Source of the DNA: Procambarus clarkii
Taxonomy: Eukaryota > Arthropoda > Malacostraca > Decapoda > Cambaridae
DNA length: 64,000 nucleotides
Direction: 5' to 3'
Assembly (NCBI RefSeq): GCF_040958095.1
Contig: NC_091193.1
Location: 34,735,430-34,799,429, forward strand
The position numbers and the translations under genes were made by a program. Below are positions 32,372-46,785 of the stretch, in pieces (the stretch's first letter is position 1; the number at the start of each line of letters is the position of its first letter). The notes beneath the pieces were generated by a model, which was not told the origin of the DNA, made no database searches, and worked only from the letters and a program-made list of their open reading frames with translations.

Positions 32372-32505
32372 AATGGGGGGGGGGGGAACCTTTGACAAGC
32401 CGCCGGGTTCCTGTCCTCGTCGAGATCACTAGTATTAGTGGCCCTCAGGTAAGGTCTTATTTACTGACACTTATTATTATTTAAGATATTTCGTAAACCC
32501 ATTTA

Positions 32506-32600
32506 AACAATGGGTATAAATTGGATTAGTTTAGATTTAGGAAAAACCTGGGTAAATACTGGTTCGGTAACAGGGTTGTTGATTTGTGGAACCAATTACG
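32506..32600 (+). pseudogene. CR1 fragment, sense, copy B
   Basis: Same as 374-468 but one T shorter in the GATTAGTTTAGATTTAGG stretch. The rest of the head (32601-33154) matches 469-1024 and holds nothing recognised. Confidence 0.6.
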
Positions 32601-33154
32601 CACAACGTTTTAGGCAAGATAAATACTTTTTTTTATTTTCTACTTTTCTATGTCTAAGTGCTCATGCTCCTTGTTTCCTTACACCCATGGTTAAGGGTGT
32701 AAGGTCTTATGCCTTCTACTCTCTTCTCTCCGGAGAGGGACAAATTGGCCGGCTGCCTCCCAACATTTCTCGTTGAAGAAGTCCAATATTTCCAGTAGCG
32801 ACCGCCGAATGAGTTTCTCCAGTGGCATCTGTGACAGCTCTCTCCTTTCTTTTTCCAACGATATGCCAAACTTTTACCTCTTGCCCGTTTTCTTAAAGAG
32901 TGCATGTCACCTTTCACAAGATGCTAACATGCCACTCCTTAGTGATGTCTCACCGAGTTACACTTTCAGGTGAAGTATGGCTCGTTCTTCTTTATCATAA
33001 TGAAACATGGGTCCACTGACCTACTAAGGAAAACTAGCGTTTTTAATCTTTTTAAAAATGGTTTAATTAATTAATCCTGTAGGTAGCAGTTGCGGGAACA
33101 GGTCAATAAGGTCAAAGGTCCAGGAAAACGTCCTTTGCCAAATGCGGAACACAG

Positions 33155-35053
33155 TCCACCACCACACATACAGACCATCACCACCACACATACAGACCTC
33201 CACCACCACACATACAGACCTCCACTACCACACATACAGGCCCCCACCACCACACATACAGACCATCACTACCACACATACAGACGATCACTACCACACA
33301 TACAGGCCTCCACCATCACACATACAGACCTCACCACCACACATACTTCCCTCCACCACCACACATACAGACCACCACTATCACACATACAGACCTCCAC
33401 CACCACACATACAGACCACTACCACAACACATACAGACCACCACCACCACACATACAGACCTCCACCACCACACATACAGGCCTCCACCACCACACATAC
33501 AGACCTCCACCACCACACATACAGACCCACCACCACCAAACATACAGACCTCCACCACCACACATACAGACCTCCACCACCACACATACAGCCCTCCACT
33601 ACCACACATACAGACCTCCACGACCCCACATACAGGCCTCCACCACCACACATACAGACCCACCACCACCAAACATACAGACTCACCACCAACAAACATA
33701 CAGACCTCCACCACCACACATACAGACCTCCTCCACCACACATACTGCCCTCCACTACCACACAAAGAGACCTCCACCACCACACATACAGGCCTCCACC
33801 ACCACACATACAGGCCTCCACCACCACACATACAGACCTCCACCTCCACACATACAGGCCTCCACCTCCACACATACAGGCCTCCACCACCACACATACA
33901 GACCTCGACTACCAAACATACAGCCCACCACTACCACACATACAGACCTCCACCACCACACATACAGACCCACCACCACTACCACACATACAGACCCACC
34001 TCCACCACCACACATACAGACCTCCACCACCACACATACAGACCTCCACCACCACACATACAGACTGCCACCACCACACATACAGACCTCCACTACCACA
34101 CATACAGACCTCGACCACCACACATACAGACCCACCACCACCACACATACAGGCCTCCACCACCACACATACAGACCCACCACCACCACACATACAGGCC
34201 TCCACCACCACACATACAGACCACCACCACCACACATACAGACCGCCACCACCACACATATAGACCCACCACCACACATACAGACCTCCACCACCACACA
34301 TACAGATCCACCACCACCACCACACATAAAGACCTATACCACCACACATACAGACCTCCACCACCACACACACAGGCCTCCACTACCACACATACAGGCC
34401 TCCACCACCACACATACAGGCCTCCACCACCACACATACAGACCTCCACTACCACACATATAGACCTCCACCACCACACATACAGACCCTCCACCACCAC
34501 ACATACAGACCCACCACCACCACACATACAGACATCCACCACCACACATACAGACCTCCACCACCACACATACAGACCTCCACCACCACACATACAGACC
34601 CACCACTACCACACATACAGACCCACTACTACCACACATACAGACCCACCACCACCACACATACAGACCTCCACTGCCACACATACAGACCCACCACCAC
34701 CACACATACAGACCCACCACCACCACACATACAGACCCGCCACCACCACACATACAGACCTCTATCACTACACATACAGACCTCCACTACCACACATACA
34801 GGCCTCCACCACCACACATACAGACCTCCACCACCACACATACAGACCACCACCACCACACATACAGACCTCTACCACCACACATACAGACCTCCACTAC
34901 CACACATACAGACCCACCACCACATATACAGACCTTCACCACCACACATACAGACCCACCACCACACATACAGACCCACCACCACACATTCAGACCTCCC
35001 CACCACACATACAGACCACCACCACACATACAGACCCACCACCACACATACAA
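33155..35053. repeat. 22-bp minisatellite array B1
   Basis: About 86 units in the same variant order as A1, with internal deletions of whole units (for example a block near 33990 compared with 1860-2030). Confidence 0.95.
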
Positions 35054-35054
35054 C

Positions 35055-37213
35055 AAGGCAATAATGCGGTGAACGCCATCCTACACCCACTGTAGATGAT
35101 ATGATCTACCGCTTGAATGGTGCAATTGTATTCAGCAAGTTAGATTTAAACAAGGGCTATCATCAGCTTGAACTTGATGATGAGAGTCGATTCATCACAC
35201 GTTTACGAACATCGAGGTCTGTATAGGTACAAGCGCCTGAGTTTTTGGTATCAACAGTGCTGCTGAGGTATTCCAGCACATCATCAGCCAAGTATTGCAA
35301 GACATACCTAATGCTGACAACATGTCTGATGACATCATTGTTTAGGGCCGTACCCAAGCTGAAGACGACAAAGCTCTTCGTGCAACATTGCAACGCTTAC
35401 GAGAAAAGAATCTGACGTTAAGCCGAGCAAAGTATAAGTTCAATCAACATAAAATTGAATTCTTTGGACATGTACTTAGTGACAAAGGTCTGTCTCCGGA
35501 TCCTAAGAAAGTTGCAGATATCAAGAATGCTGCACTTCCTTCAACGTCCACTGAAGTACTATTTTTGGGAATGGCAAACTACTGTTCTCGCTTCATTCAG
35601 ATTTTGCTACCATTACGAAGCCTCTACGCGAGCTGAAGAAAATGCATCATGGTACTGCAGAGATATCGAGCAAATGCATTTGATGCTGTGAAAGATGCAC
35701 TAGTAGAGAATGCGACTGCTGCATACTTTGATCCATCAATGGACACTGAGTTAACGGTGGATGCTAGTCTGTTGGTTTAGGTGCTGTTTTAGCCCAACAC
35801 AAACCTGGTCAACCAGATTCCAAAGTAGTAATTGCCTACGCCAGCCGTTCTCTCACAGATGTTGAGCAACGATACAGTCAGACAGAGAAGGAAGCTCTTG
35901 CTCTTGTATGGGGCTGTGAACACTTCAATGTGTATCTGCTTGGTGCACCCTTCACCACGATAGTCACTGACCACAAACCGTTGAAGACCATCTTCAATAA
36001 TCCAAAGTCCAAACCACCAGCTCGCATTGAGAGATGGGCTCTTCGTCTGCAACCATACAACTTTACAGTGAAATACAAGCCGGGTGCAGGCAAATCCCGC
36101 TGATTACATCAGTCGACATCCTGCCAACAGTTTCACCATCACCAAGCATCAGAAGTTGCCGAGGAATATGTACACTCTGTAACCTGTGATGCAGTCCCTA
36201 AGGCTCTCACTCTTGATGAAATCCGTACTGCAACACTAGAGGACCCAACTCTGCAAGCAACAGTGGATGCATTGACTAAGAAAAAGTTTCCACGCATCCC
36301 ACCCTCAGGAGTTGACCAAGATGCATTCAAAGCACTTGAACGCATCCAGACATAATTAAGTGTTACGCAACAACGCGACACTGTGCTGCGAGGTACTCGT
36401 ATTGTCATTCCAGCTGTTCTCCAGCAACGTGCTCTGAAGCTTGCACATCAAGGACACCAAGGTCTTGTTAGGACCAAACAGCTGCTACGAGAAAAGTGTG
36501 GTTTCCTGGCATTGATCGTCAAGCAAAGGACATGCATGATGCCTGTGTCCCTTGCCAAGCTGCAGTGGATACTTCAAGATCAACACCTCTACAACCTTCA
36601 CCACTACCTGCTGCACAACGGACGGAAGTATCGATGGACTTCTGCGGAACGCTACCAACTGGAGAGTACTTGATGGTAGTCATTGATGATCACTCACGTT
36701 ATCCAGAAGTAGAAATCATCACTTCCACATCTGCAAAGGCTGTCATCCCGAAACTCGACAAGATCTTTTCAAATTTTGGCATTCCTGAAGTTGTCAAGAC
36801 GGACAATGTACCGCCATTCAATGGACAAGACTTCGTCAACTTTGCTGAGCATATCGGATTCAAACACCGCCGTGTGATGCCACTACATCCTCAAGCAAAT
36901 GGAGAAGTTGAGAGAGTCATGCAACCTCTCATGAAAGCGGTACGCTGTGCTCATGCCGAAGGACGAACCTGGAAACAAGCTATGTATGCTTTTCTCAGGA
37001 ACTACCGTGCAACACCACATGGAACACTGGGCAAGTCGCCTGGTGAACTTTTATTTGGACGTCCTATGAGAATCGCACTACCCGTCATGCCAGCCGAGGT
37101 AACGGATAAACGTCTCGCTCAGAAGGATGCACTAGCCAAGGGCAAAATGAAAATTGCTCATGACCAACGTGCAAAGGAACAAGTCATAAAGGTTGGAGAT
37201 ACTGTTCTCGTTA
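35055..37213 (+). pseudogene. Ty3/mag-like pol fragment, copy B1
   Basis: Same ends as the other copies. Frameshifts near 35067, 35197, 35240, 35565, 35600, 35640, 35770, 36090 and 36495; TATGGC is TAGGGC just after the catalytic SDDIIV (35343), giving a stop; the A1-type TAA is at about 36353. From 36496 integrase is open without interruption: zinc module HHCC, MDFCG, KTDNVPPFNG and ANGEVERV, then GDTVLV, and the frame runs on through both following arrays to 39009. Confidence 0.85.
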
Positions 37214-38216
37214 TCATCAACCAGTACAGCCTCCCATCAACCTGTACAGCCTCCCATCAACCAGTACAGCCTCCCATCAACCTGTACAGCCTCCCATCAA
37301 CCAGTACAGCCTCCCATCAACCTGTACAGCCTCCCATCAACCTGTACAGCCTCCCATCAACCAGTACAGCCTCCCATCAACCAGTACAGCCTCCCATCAA
37401 CCTGTACAGCCTCCCATCAACCAGTACAGCCTCCCATCAACCAGTACAGCCTCCCATCAACCAGTACAGCCTCCCATCAACCTGTACAGCCTCCCATCAA
37501 ACTGTACAGCCTCCCATCAACCTGTACAGCCTCCCATCATCCAGTACAGCCTCTCATCAACCAGTACAGCCTCCCATCAACCAGTACAGCCCGCCACCCA
37601 ACCAGTACAGCCCGCCACCCAACCAGTACAGCCCGCCACCCAACCAGTACAGCCTCCCATCAACCTGTACAGCCTCCCATCAACCAGTACAGCCTCCCAT
37701 CAACCAGTACAGCCTCCCATCAACCAGTACAACATCCCATCAACCAGTACAGCCTCCCATCAACCTGTACAGCCTCCCATCAACCTGTATAGCCTCCCAT
37801 CAACCTGTACAACCTCCCATCAACCAGTACAGCCTCCCATCAACCAGTACAGCCTCCCTTCAACCAGTACAGCCCGCCACCCAACCAGTACAGCCCGCCA
37901 CCCAACCAGTACAGCCTCCCATCAACCTGTACAGCCTCCCATCAACCTGTACAGCCTCCCATCAACCTGTCCAGCCTCCCATCAACCTGTACAGCCTCCT
38001 ATCAACACAGTACAGCCTCCCATCAACCAGTACAGCCTCCCATCAACCAGTACAGCCTCCCATCAACCAGTACAGCCTCCCATCAACCTGTACAGCCTCC
38101 CATCAACCAGTACTGCCTCCCATCAACCAGTACAGCTTCCCATCAACAGTACAGTCTCCCATCAACCAGTACAGCCTCCCATCAACCAGTACAGCCTCCC
38201 ATCAACCAGTACAGCC
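37214..38216. repeat. 20-bp minisatellite array B1
   Basis: About 50 units of the CAGTACAGCCTCCCATCAAC family, in the same variant order as A2, including the CCGCCACCCAAC sub-block near 37590-37650 and 37870-37910. Confidence 0.95.
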
Positions 38217-38984
38217 AATAGCAGCTGCCTCGTATGGGCCAATAGCAGCTGCCTCGTATGGGCCAATAGCAGCTGCCTCGTATGGGCCAAAAGCAGCTGC
38301 CTCGTATGGGCCAATAGCAGCTGCCTCGTATGGGCCAATAGCAGCTGCCTCGTATGGGCCAAAAGCAGCTGCCTCGTATGGGCCAATAGCAGCTGCCTCG
38401 TATGGGCCAATAGCAGCTGCCTCGTATGGGCCAATAGCAGTTGCCTCGTATGGGCCAATAGCAGCTGCCTCGTATAGATCAATAGCAGCTGCCTCGTATG
38501 GGCCAATAGCAGCTGCCTCCTATGGGCCAATAGCAGCTGCCTCGTATGGGCCAATAGCAGCTGCCTCGTATGGGCCAATAGCAACTGCCTCGGTTGGACC
38601 AATAGCAGCTGCCTCGTATGGGCCAATAGCAGCTGCCTCGTATGGGCCAATAGCAGCTGCCTCGTATGGGCCAATAGCAGCTGCCTCGTATGGGCCAATA
38701 GCAGCTGCCTCGTATGGGCCAATAGCAGCTGCCTCGTATGGGCCAATAGCAGCTGCCTCGTATGGGCCAATAGCAGCTGCCTCGTATGGGCCAATAGCTG
38801 CCTCGTATAGGCCAATAGCAGCTGCCTCGTATGGGCCAATAGCAGCTGCCTCGTATAGGGCAATAGCAGCTGCCTCGTATAGGGCAATAGCAGCTGCCTC
38901 GAATGGGCCAATAGCAGCTGCCTCGTATGGGCCAATAGCAGCTGCCTCGTATGGGCCAATAGCAGCTGCCTCGTATGGCCAATA
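38217..38984. repeat. 24-bp minisatellite array B1
   Basis: About 32 units built on AGCAGCTGCCTCGTATGG; variants in the same order as A1 and A2. In the plus frame it encodes an 8-residue repeat (YGPIAAAS). Confidence 0.95.
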
Positions 38985-39217
38985 CCCTAACTCTTCGTCT
39001 TTCCAGTGAATGCAATTTAAGCTTTATTAATCTTTCTTCATATGAAAGACTTCTATTTTGGGGAATTAACTTTGTCATCCTACGTTGGACACGTTCAAGT
39101 GAATTTATATCCATTCTATAATACGGCGACCAAAACTGAACTGCATAATCCTAACCAGAGCAAGATATAGCTTAAGAACCACACCAGGTGTCTTGTTACT
39201 AACGCTTCGATTAATAA

Positions 39218-39716
39218 ATAAGAACATAAGAACATAAGAACAAAGGTAACTGCAGAAGGCCTATTGGCCCATACGAGGCAGCTCCTATTCTATAACCACC
39301 CAATCCCACTCATATACTTGTCCAACCCGTGCTTGAAACAATCGAGGACCCCACCTCCACAATGTTACGCGGCAATTGGTTCCACAAATCAACAACCCTG
39401 TTACTGAACCAGTATTTACCCAAGTCTTTCCTAAATCTAAACTTATCCAATTTATATCCATTGTTTCGTGTTCTGTCCTGTGTTGATACTTTTAATACCC
39501 TATTAATATCCCCCCGGTTATGTCCATTCATCCACTTGTAAACCTCTATCATGTCACCCCTAACTCTTCGCCTTTCCAGTGAATGCAACTTAAGCTTTGT
39601 TAATCTTTCTTCATATGAAAGATTTCTAATTTGGGGAATTAACTTAGTCATCCTACGCTGGACACGTTCAAGTGAATTATATCCATTCTATAATATGGCG
39701 ACCAAAACTGAACTGC
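39218..39716 (-). pseudogene. CR1 LINE 3' end, shorter copy
   Basis: Reads LERVQRRMTKLIP to RVVDLWNQLPRNIVE and the 3' UTR with the GTTCTTAT octamers. It matches 25747-26245, but both junctions differ: here it joins TTAATAAATA on the left and TGCAGTTTTGGGGTCTC on the right. A lost base near 39350 shifts the last codons. Confidence 0.75.
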
Positions 39717-39817
39717 AGTTTTGGGGTCTCAAACAATCAAGAGACCCCGCCTCCACCGTTACGCGGTAATTGATTCCACATATCACAACCCTGTTGCCGA
39801 ACCAGTATTTACCTAAG

Positions 39818-39958
39818 TTGACCAGACCACACACTAGAAGAAGGGACGACGACGTTTCAGTCCGTCCTGGACCATTCTCAAATCGATCGACTTGAGAATG
39901 GTCCAGGACGGACCGAAACGTCGTCGTCCCTTCACCTTCTAGTGTGTGGTCTGGTCAA
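39818..39958. repeat. 141-bp palindrome, copy B1
   Basis: Same length and near-identical to 26586-26726. Confidence 0.9.
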
Positions 39959-40569
39959 CATACTTCAGCCACGTTATTGTGACTCATCGCCTGCAATTAC
40001 GCGTCTTTCCAAATCTAAATTTATCCAATTTATACCTCATTGTTTCGTGTTCTGTCTTGTGTTGATACTTTTAATACTCCATTAATATCCCCCTTTGTTA
40101 TGTACATTCATCCACTTGTAAACCTCTATCATGTCACCCCCTAACTCTTCGCCTTTCTAGTGAATGCAATTTAAGCTTTGTTAATCAGTTCAGTTTTGGT
40201 CGCTGAACTATAGAATGGATATAAATTCACTTAAACGTGTAAAGCGTAGGATGACAAAGTTAATTCCCCAAACTAGAAATCTTCCATATGAAGAAAGATT
40301 AACAAAGCTTAAATTGCATTCACTGGAACGGCGAAGAATTAGGAGCCAATTACCGCGTAACGTGGTGGAGGTGGGGTCCCTCGATTGTTTTAAAGTGAGT
40401 TGGACATGTATATAAGTGGGATTGAGTGGTTATAAATAGGAGCTGCATCCTATGGGCCAATAAGCCTTCTGTAGTTTCTTTAGTATTAATATCTTGTGTT
40501 AAGTAATCAAACAGCTCCTTCATCCATGACCCGCCTGTGTTGGGATCAAGCACTTCCACCTCACCTCTC

Positions 40570-40688
40570 TACATATTGGTGAGGTGAGGTACGTGGACCC
40601 CGACACATATATATAACAGAACATCAAGGAAATCATTCATTAACCAATCTGCACCATTCGCTGTTCTCTTGAAGATTATTCGGCCACA
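40570..40688. repeat. Zinc-finger upstream segment, foldback B left flank
   Basis: Matches 27339-27456 through ATTCGGCC and then diverges into ACA and the foldback end. Confidence 0.85.
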
Positions 40689-43600
40689 GGTAAGAGCCAC
40701 AGAACATTTTTTTTTTTTGGCAAGAGGACCCCTGTGGACTGTAAGAGCCACAGAACATTTTTTTTTTTTTGCAAGAGGACCCCTGTGGACTGTAAGAGCC
40801 ACAGAACATTTTTTTTTTCAGGCCAGAGGACCCCTGTGGGGTGTAAGCGCCACAGGTAACTTTTTTTTTTTGGCCAGAGGACCCCTGTGGACTGTAAGAG
40901 CCACAAGTAACTTTTTTTTTTTTCTGGAAATTCATGTGTAGCATGTCGGGGTTTTCAGGTAAATTTTGTCAGTCACAGATTTTAAAAGTAAGGATTTCTT
41001 ATGAGAAAAATAATTTCCGAGACTTAGAAGTTTGTTAAGGGCTTATGGAACAAATTCAAGTAACGTATGTAGCTCTTTAGGGTTTCCATGAGAACTCTAC
41101 GGACATATTTTACATGTTTTCAACTTACAAAAGTCGTCTATGTAAGCCTTAGTTATTCATATAAATTTAGAAAATCACCTGTGTAAGTCAGGGTTTTCAG
41201 GGGTTCGCACCTCACACCCCCTCCCTCCCCCCTTACCTCGCAATCTCTCGCGTCACCTTTATTTACCTTAGGCCCAGCCAGCCAGTCGCCTCTTATCATA
41301 TCTTATCTTCTCCATAATATCTGGACCGTCCCTCCTCTCTCTCTCTCTCTCCTCCTATTTCCTTACAACTATTTTCAGAGTTTCAAATAATCATAGAAGT
41401 TTATTTATATGTTTATGACCGAATTTGTAAAAGGACCATTTTCAGAGAATATTGTCTTAGATGTTTTGTTAAGGAAAACAGACAACTTATCCATAACATT
41501 TAGTTTTATATCCATTTATGGCTATTTCATCTGTAAAGACCAAATTGAACAGAGCCCAGTTTTAAGCTCATATTTCATCAGAGTCCAGTTTATACCTAAA
41601 AATGAACAGAGTCCACTTTGAGAGCAAAATTCGTCAGAGTCTACTTTGTGAGCAAAATTAGTCAGAGACAGTATTTAGCTCATATTTCATCAGAGTCCAA
41701 TTATCAACAGAAATTCGCCAGAGTCTACTTTGAGAGCAAAATTAGTCAGAGACAGTTTTAAGCTCATATTTCATCAGAGTCCAATTTATACCTAAAAATG
41801 AACAGAGTCTACTTTGAGAGCAAAATTAGTCAGAGACAGTATTTAGCTCATATTTCATCAGAGTCCAATTTATACCTAAAAATGAACAGAGTCTACTTTG
41901 AGAGCAAAATTAGTCAGAGACAGTTTTAAGCTCATATTTCATCAGAGTCCAATTTATACCTAAAAATGAACAGAGTCTACTTTGAGAGCAAAATTAGTCA
42001 GAGACAGTTTTAAGCTCATATTTCATCAGAGTCCAATTATCAACAGAAATTCGCCAGAGTCTACTTTGAGAGCAAATTTCATCAGTGACCTGTAATCTGA
42101 GAAAATTTGACAGAGTCCATTTTATACCCAATTTTTGGCAGAGTCCAGTTTATGCTCAAATTCGCCAGAGTCTACTTTAATAGCAAAATTCATCAGAGTC
42201 CAGTTTTCTAGCAAATTTCATCAGTGTCCTGTAATCTGTGAAAATTTGACAGAGTCCAGTTTTGATCGAAATTCATCAGAGTCCAGTTTTCTAGCAAAAT
42301 TCACCAGAGTCTACTTTGTGCCAAAATATTCAGAGTCCAGTTCATGATCGAAATTAATCAGAGTCCAATTAAAGACCCAAATTTGACAGAGACCACATTT
42401 TCGCTACTAACAGTCCAATCCCCCTGAAATTTTAAAGTCATATTTCAGACGTAGTAAATAAGATCAAGTCAGTTACAGAGCTCCAGCTCTTGTCCCAGTG
42501 TATTTGCATATTTTCTCTATATTCAGCTGTGTTCTTCACATTTTGTCCATGTTTTCTGTGTTCATTCCATGTTCTATAAATGTTCACAGCAAGCTCAGTT
42601 CAAATTTTTTCTGCCATTTTCCCCGTATGTTCACTATGTTCTTTGTCATGTTTTCATGCACATCATATGTTCACTGTATAACTTTTATACTCAATATTCA
42701 TGTTCTCAATGTTCTTAGCTTGTTCTTCACAAGTCCATTGTTCATTCTTTGTAATCCCTATTCTCCTTATCATGTTTTCATGTTCTCTGTAAGTTCATAT
42801 TCCCAGCATGTTCACTGTATTAATCAACTTTTCTTACATATGTTCTTTGCCATGTTCCCCATATGTTCTCTGGGTTTTTCCCCTATCTAACGTTCCTTAA
42901 CTAAAAAAATCTTTCGCCAATCAACTAAAACATAGTCACTTTCCTCATTTCTCAACTAACTTATTATCCAGTCAACTAAAAATAGTCAGAAATAGCCTCG
43001 TTCAACACTGTTCTTAACTAAAACAACCTTTCTCTTAGCTAAAAATTGTCAAAGGAAACTTCTTTCAGCACTTTCTTAACAGCCGCTATGTTTCATCAAG
43101 TAAGAAAAAATTGTCAAAGGAAACTTTCCAAAACTGTTCATAACTAGTTTTTATCCATCGTCAATCAACTAAAAATAATAACTTTCATCATTTCTTAACT
43201 AAACTTATTCCCCAGTCATCAGAAAATAACCGTGTTCTTCATATTTCATTGTCATTTCATAACTAAAATTAACCATCAATCAACAGAAAAAGCCATGTTC
43301 ATCATGTTTTGTCTTTTTGCTTAACTAAAATTATGTTTTGTCAAGTAAGAAAAATAACCAAGATATCTTTCATCGCTGTTCTTAACTGACATTATACTTT
43401 GGGGAGCACAAAAATAGTCTCCCTCGTCATGTTTTGTCTTTTTCCTTAACTAAAGTATTCATCAGTCAACTAAAAAATAGTTACTTCATCATGTTTCCTT
43501 GTCATTTCTTACCTGAAATATCACTTCTCTCATTTAAAATAGTCAGGTGTAGCCTCTTTCCAACACTGTTCTTAACTAAAGTAACCTTTCACTTCGCTAT

Positions 43601-46408
43601 AATAGTCATATTCATCGTTGTTCCTAACTAAAATTATATGTCGTTATGTAAGAAATATAGTCAAAGACACTCTTCGAGACATCAAGGACTTACTCAAAGA
43701 CATCCTTTGAGACATCAAAGACATCCTTTGAGACATCAAAGACATCCTTTAAGACTTCAATGGGACTCTTCGAGATATCAAAAGACACTCTCAAACACTC
43801 AAAAATTTACTCGCATCCTCAAAGTTAATCTCAGAGGCGTAAAAGTTATTCTCGGAGCTATCAAAATTATTCTCGATGTCATCAAAAAGTATTTTCTCGT
43901 TCATCAAAGTTAATCTCTGTCATCAAAGTTAATCTGCAAGATATCTTCGAGACATCAAAGTTACTTTTCATTACATCAAAGACGCATTCAAATACTACCC
44001 ATGTTCTCAGAAGTCATTCTCAAAGTCATCAAAGTTATTCAAAGAGCTAACAAAAGTTATTCTCAGAGTCACTTTCGTTCTTCAGAGAAACTTTCCAAAA
44101 CATCTTTGTTCATCAAAGTTATTCTCAGAGTTAACAAAGGTAATCTCTAACTCACTCTCGTTCATCAAAGTTGTTTCAAAGACATCAAAGGTAATCTCAG
44201 AGTTATCCAAAGATATTCTCATGTCCACAAAAGTTATTCTGAGCTATCAAAGTTAATCTCAAACATCTCCGTTCATAAAAGTTATTCTCAAAGTCATCAA
44301 AGTTATTCTCTAAGACATCAAAGTCATTCTATGAGACATCCTCGTTCAACAAAACTGTCCTCAGAGCCATCAAAAAGTTAAATACAGTCGTCAAAGTTTT
44401 CTAAGTATCTTTTCGTTCATCAGAGAAGCTTTCTAAGACATCTTTGTTCTTCCAAGTTGTTCTCTAAGACATCAATCTTGTTCTCTAAGACATCAAAGAT
44501 GTTCTCTAAATCATAAAAGTTAATCTCTAAGTTACCTTCGTTCGTCAGAGAAACTTTCCAAAACATCTTTGTTCATCAAACTTGTTTTCAACGTCATCAA
44601 AAGTTAATCTAAGACATCTTTTTTCATCAAAGTTATTTTCAGAGACATCTAAAGTTATTATGTAAGACATAAAAGTTATTCTCAGAGTCATCAAATGTTA
44701 TTCTCGAAGTCATCAAAGATATTTTCAGAGACATCTAAAGTTAATTTCTATTTATAAAAGTTATTCTCAGAGACATCTAAAGTTAATCTTGGTCATCAAA
44801 GTTGTTCTCTAAACATCAATGTTGTTCTCCAAGACATCAAAGATGTTCTCAAAAACATAAAAGTTATTCCCAGAGCTATCAAAGTTATTCTCAAAGTCAT
44901 CAAAGTTATTCAAAGAGCTAACAAAAGTTATTCTCTAAGTAACCTTTCGTTCATCAGAGAAGCTTTCTAAGACATCTTCGTTCATCAATGTTGATCTCTA
45001 AGTCACCTGGTTCATCAAAGAAGCTCTCCTTTCCATCAAGTTATACTTTAAGACAACATTGTTGTTCTCTAAGACATCTTCAGGCATAAAATTTCTCTCC
45101 AAATGTAACTAGTTCAGCTTTTCATATCAAACTTACACTTCTGTTAAATATATTTTCTTAGACATTTTCCTTTTAAACTGTTCTCTGAACTACACTGTTC
45201 AAACCTACGTACCTATCCTCTCCACCCAATGTTACTTAGTTAACGTAACGTTCTAAACCTAACTTTACCTATCCTAACATAACTTACTTACCTATCTTAC
45301 CTAACTTTACTATCTTACCTAACTTAACCTGCATAACCTAACTTTACCTATGTTACCTTACCTACCTATCTTACCTAACCTAACCTAACTTTACCTATGT
45401 TACCTTACCTTACCTACCTTTCCTAACTTAACCTGCTTAACCTATCTTACCTAACTTTACCTATCTTACCTAACTTAACTTTCATAACCTAACTTTACCT
45501 ATCCTAACATAACTTACCTTACCTTCCCTATCTTACCTAACTTTACCTATCCTATCCTAACCTAACTTGTCTTACCTAACTTAATCTTACATTCCCAAAC
45601 TGATGTATCCTAACTTATCTAGTCCAACCAGACATGCTCTAACTTACATAAGTATTCCTTCTTGTCTTTTGTGTTTCGTCAATCATTGTCTCATATTCAT
45701 TTACTCATTTCATTAGTTAATTTCTCAAATGGTCACTTATGCATTTCAAGTGCTATTTGTTAGAGATTGGATATTTAAGCATTTCAAAGAATTATAATTT
45801 CTCAAATGGTCACTTATGCATTTCAAGTGCTATTTGTTAGAGATTGGATATTTAAGCATTTCAAAGAATTTTTGTTATATATGGGCATTTACTCATTTCA
45901 AGGGATAATTTCTCAAATGGACGTTTTGCATTTCAAGTGTTATTTGTTTAAGATTGGGTATTTAACCATTTCAAAGGTTTTTCTTATATATGGGAACTTA
46001 CTCGTTTCAAGGGTCAATTTCTCAAATGGTCATTTTTGCAGATCAAGGGTTATTTGTTAAAGTTCATCAAGTTGCTCATAAGTTGTATTTATTATGTTTG
46101 TTATAATATGTTCTTATTCCCCAACCCCTTAACCTAACCTCTTGTAATCTTAGTGTATTTGGTAGGTTCTAGCTTATGTTCTTATTCCCAACCCCTTAAC
46201 CTAACCTCTTGTAATCGTAGTGTATTTAGTAGGTTCTATCATATGTTCTTATTCCCCAGCCCTTTAACCTATCCTTTCAGATGTAGTTTATTGTGTTTTT
46301 GACATATTTGTTGAATATATTATCCTTTTTCCTAACCTTTCAGATGTAGCTTTGTTTCTCCTTTTTGTATATTTTTACTCAAACCATCTTTCCTTCTTCA
46401 CTTTGATT
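40689..46408 (+). repeat. Foldback B, left arm
   Basis: Repeat blocks in the same order as 7690-13322: outer T-tract units, subterminal segment, CAGAGTC, TGTTC, TTAACTAAA, CATCAAAG, CCTAA-like, TTTCTCAAATGG and CTTATTCCCC blocks. It carries the extra 21-bp unit near 43720 that A-left lacks. Confidence 0.9.
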
Positions 46409-46785
46409 CTCCTACTCCTTCTAACCCTCCTTTTCTATCTCTCTCCCTTATTCTCTCTCTTCCTCCCCCTCTCTCTCCCTCATTTGCTCAAATGCTCTCT
46501 TGTTTCTCAAATTCAAGTCTTATTGCTCCCATTCTCACACCCTCACTCTCATTCACTTAGTTTTTCTTTTCTCAATTCAAGTCTTAGTGCTCCCATGCCC
46601 ACACTCTCTCTCATTCTCTCTTCTTTGGTCCCATTCTCTTCCGCCCCCTCTCTCTTACTCCTTGCTCTTCTTTCACGCTCTCACTCCCTAGAGCTCTTGT
46701 TTCTCAATTTCAAGTCTTAGTAGATCTGATTCTTTACTATTGTAATTTTTATTAATACTATGATAAAGAATGAACTTATATGTGA
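46409..46785. other. Foldback B loop, pyrimidine-rich
   Basis: 377 bp, as in copy A, with compensating one-base differences in C and T runs. No coding evidence. Confidence 0.85.

Larger units (their letters stand above)
38985..40569. mobile_element. Composite of CR1 fragments, copy B1
   Basis: Antisense CR1 (38985-39217), a 3' truncated copy of the long CR1 end (39218-39716), a short antisense piece, the palindrome, antisense CR1 (39960-40185) and the internally deleted sense CR1 (40190-40480). Confidence 0.8.
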
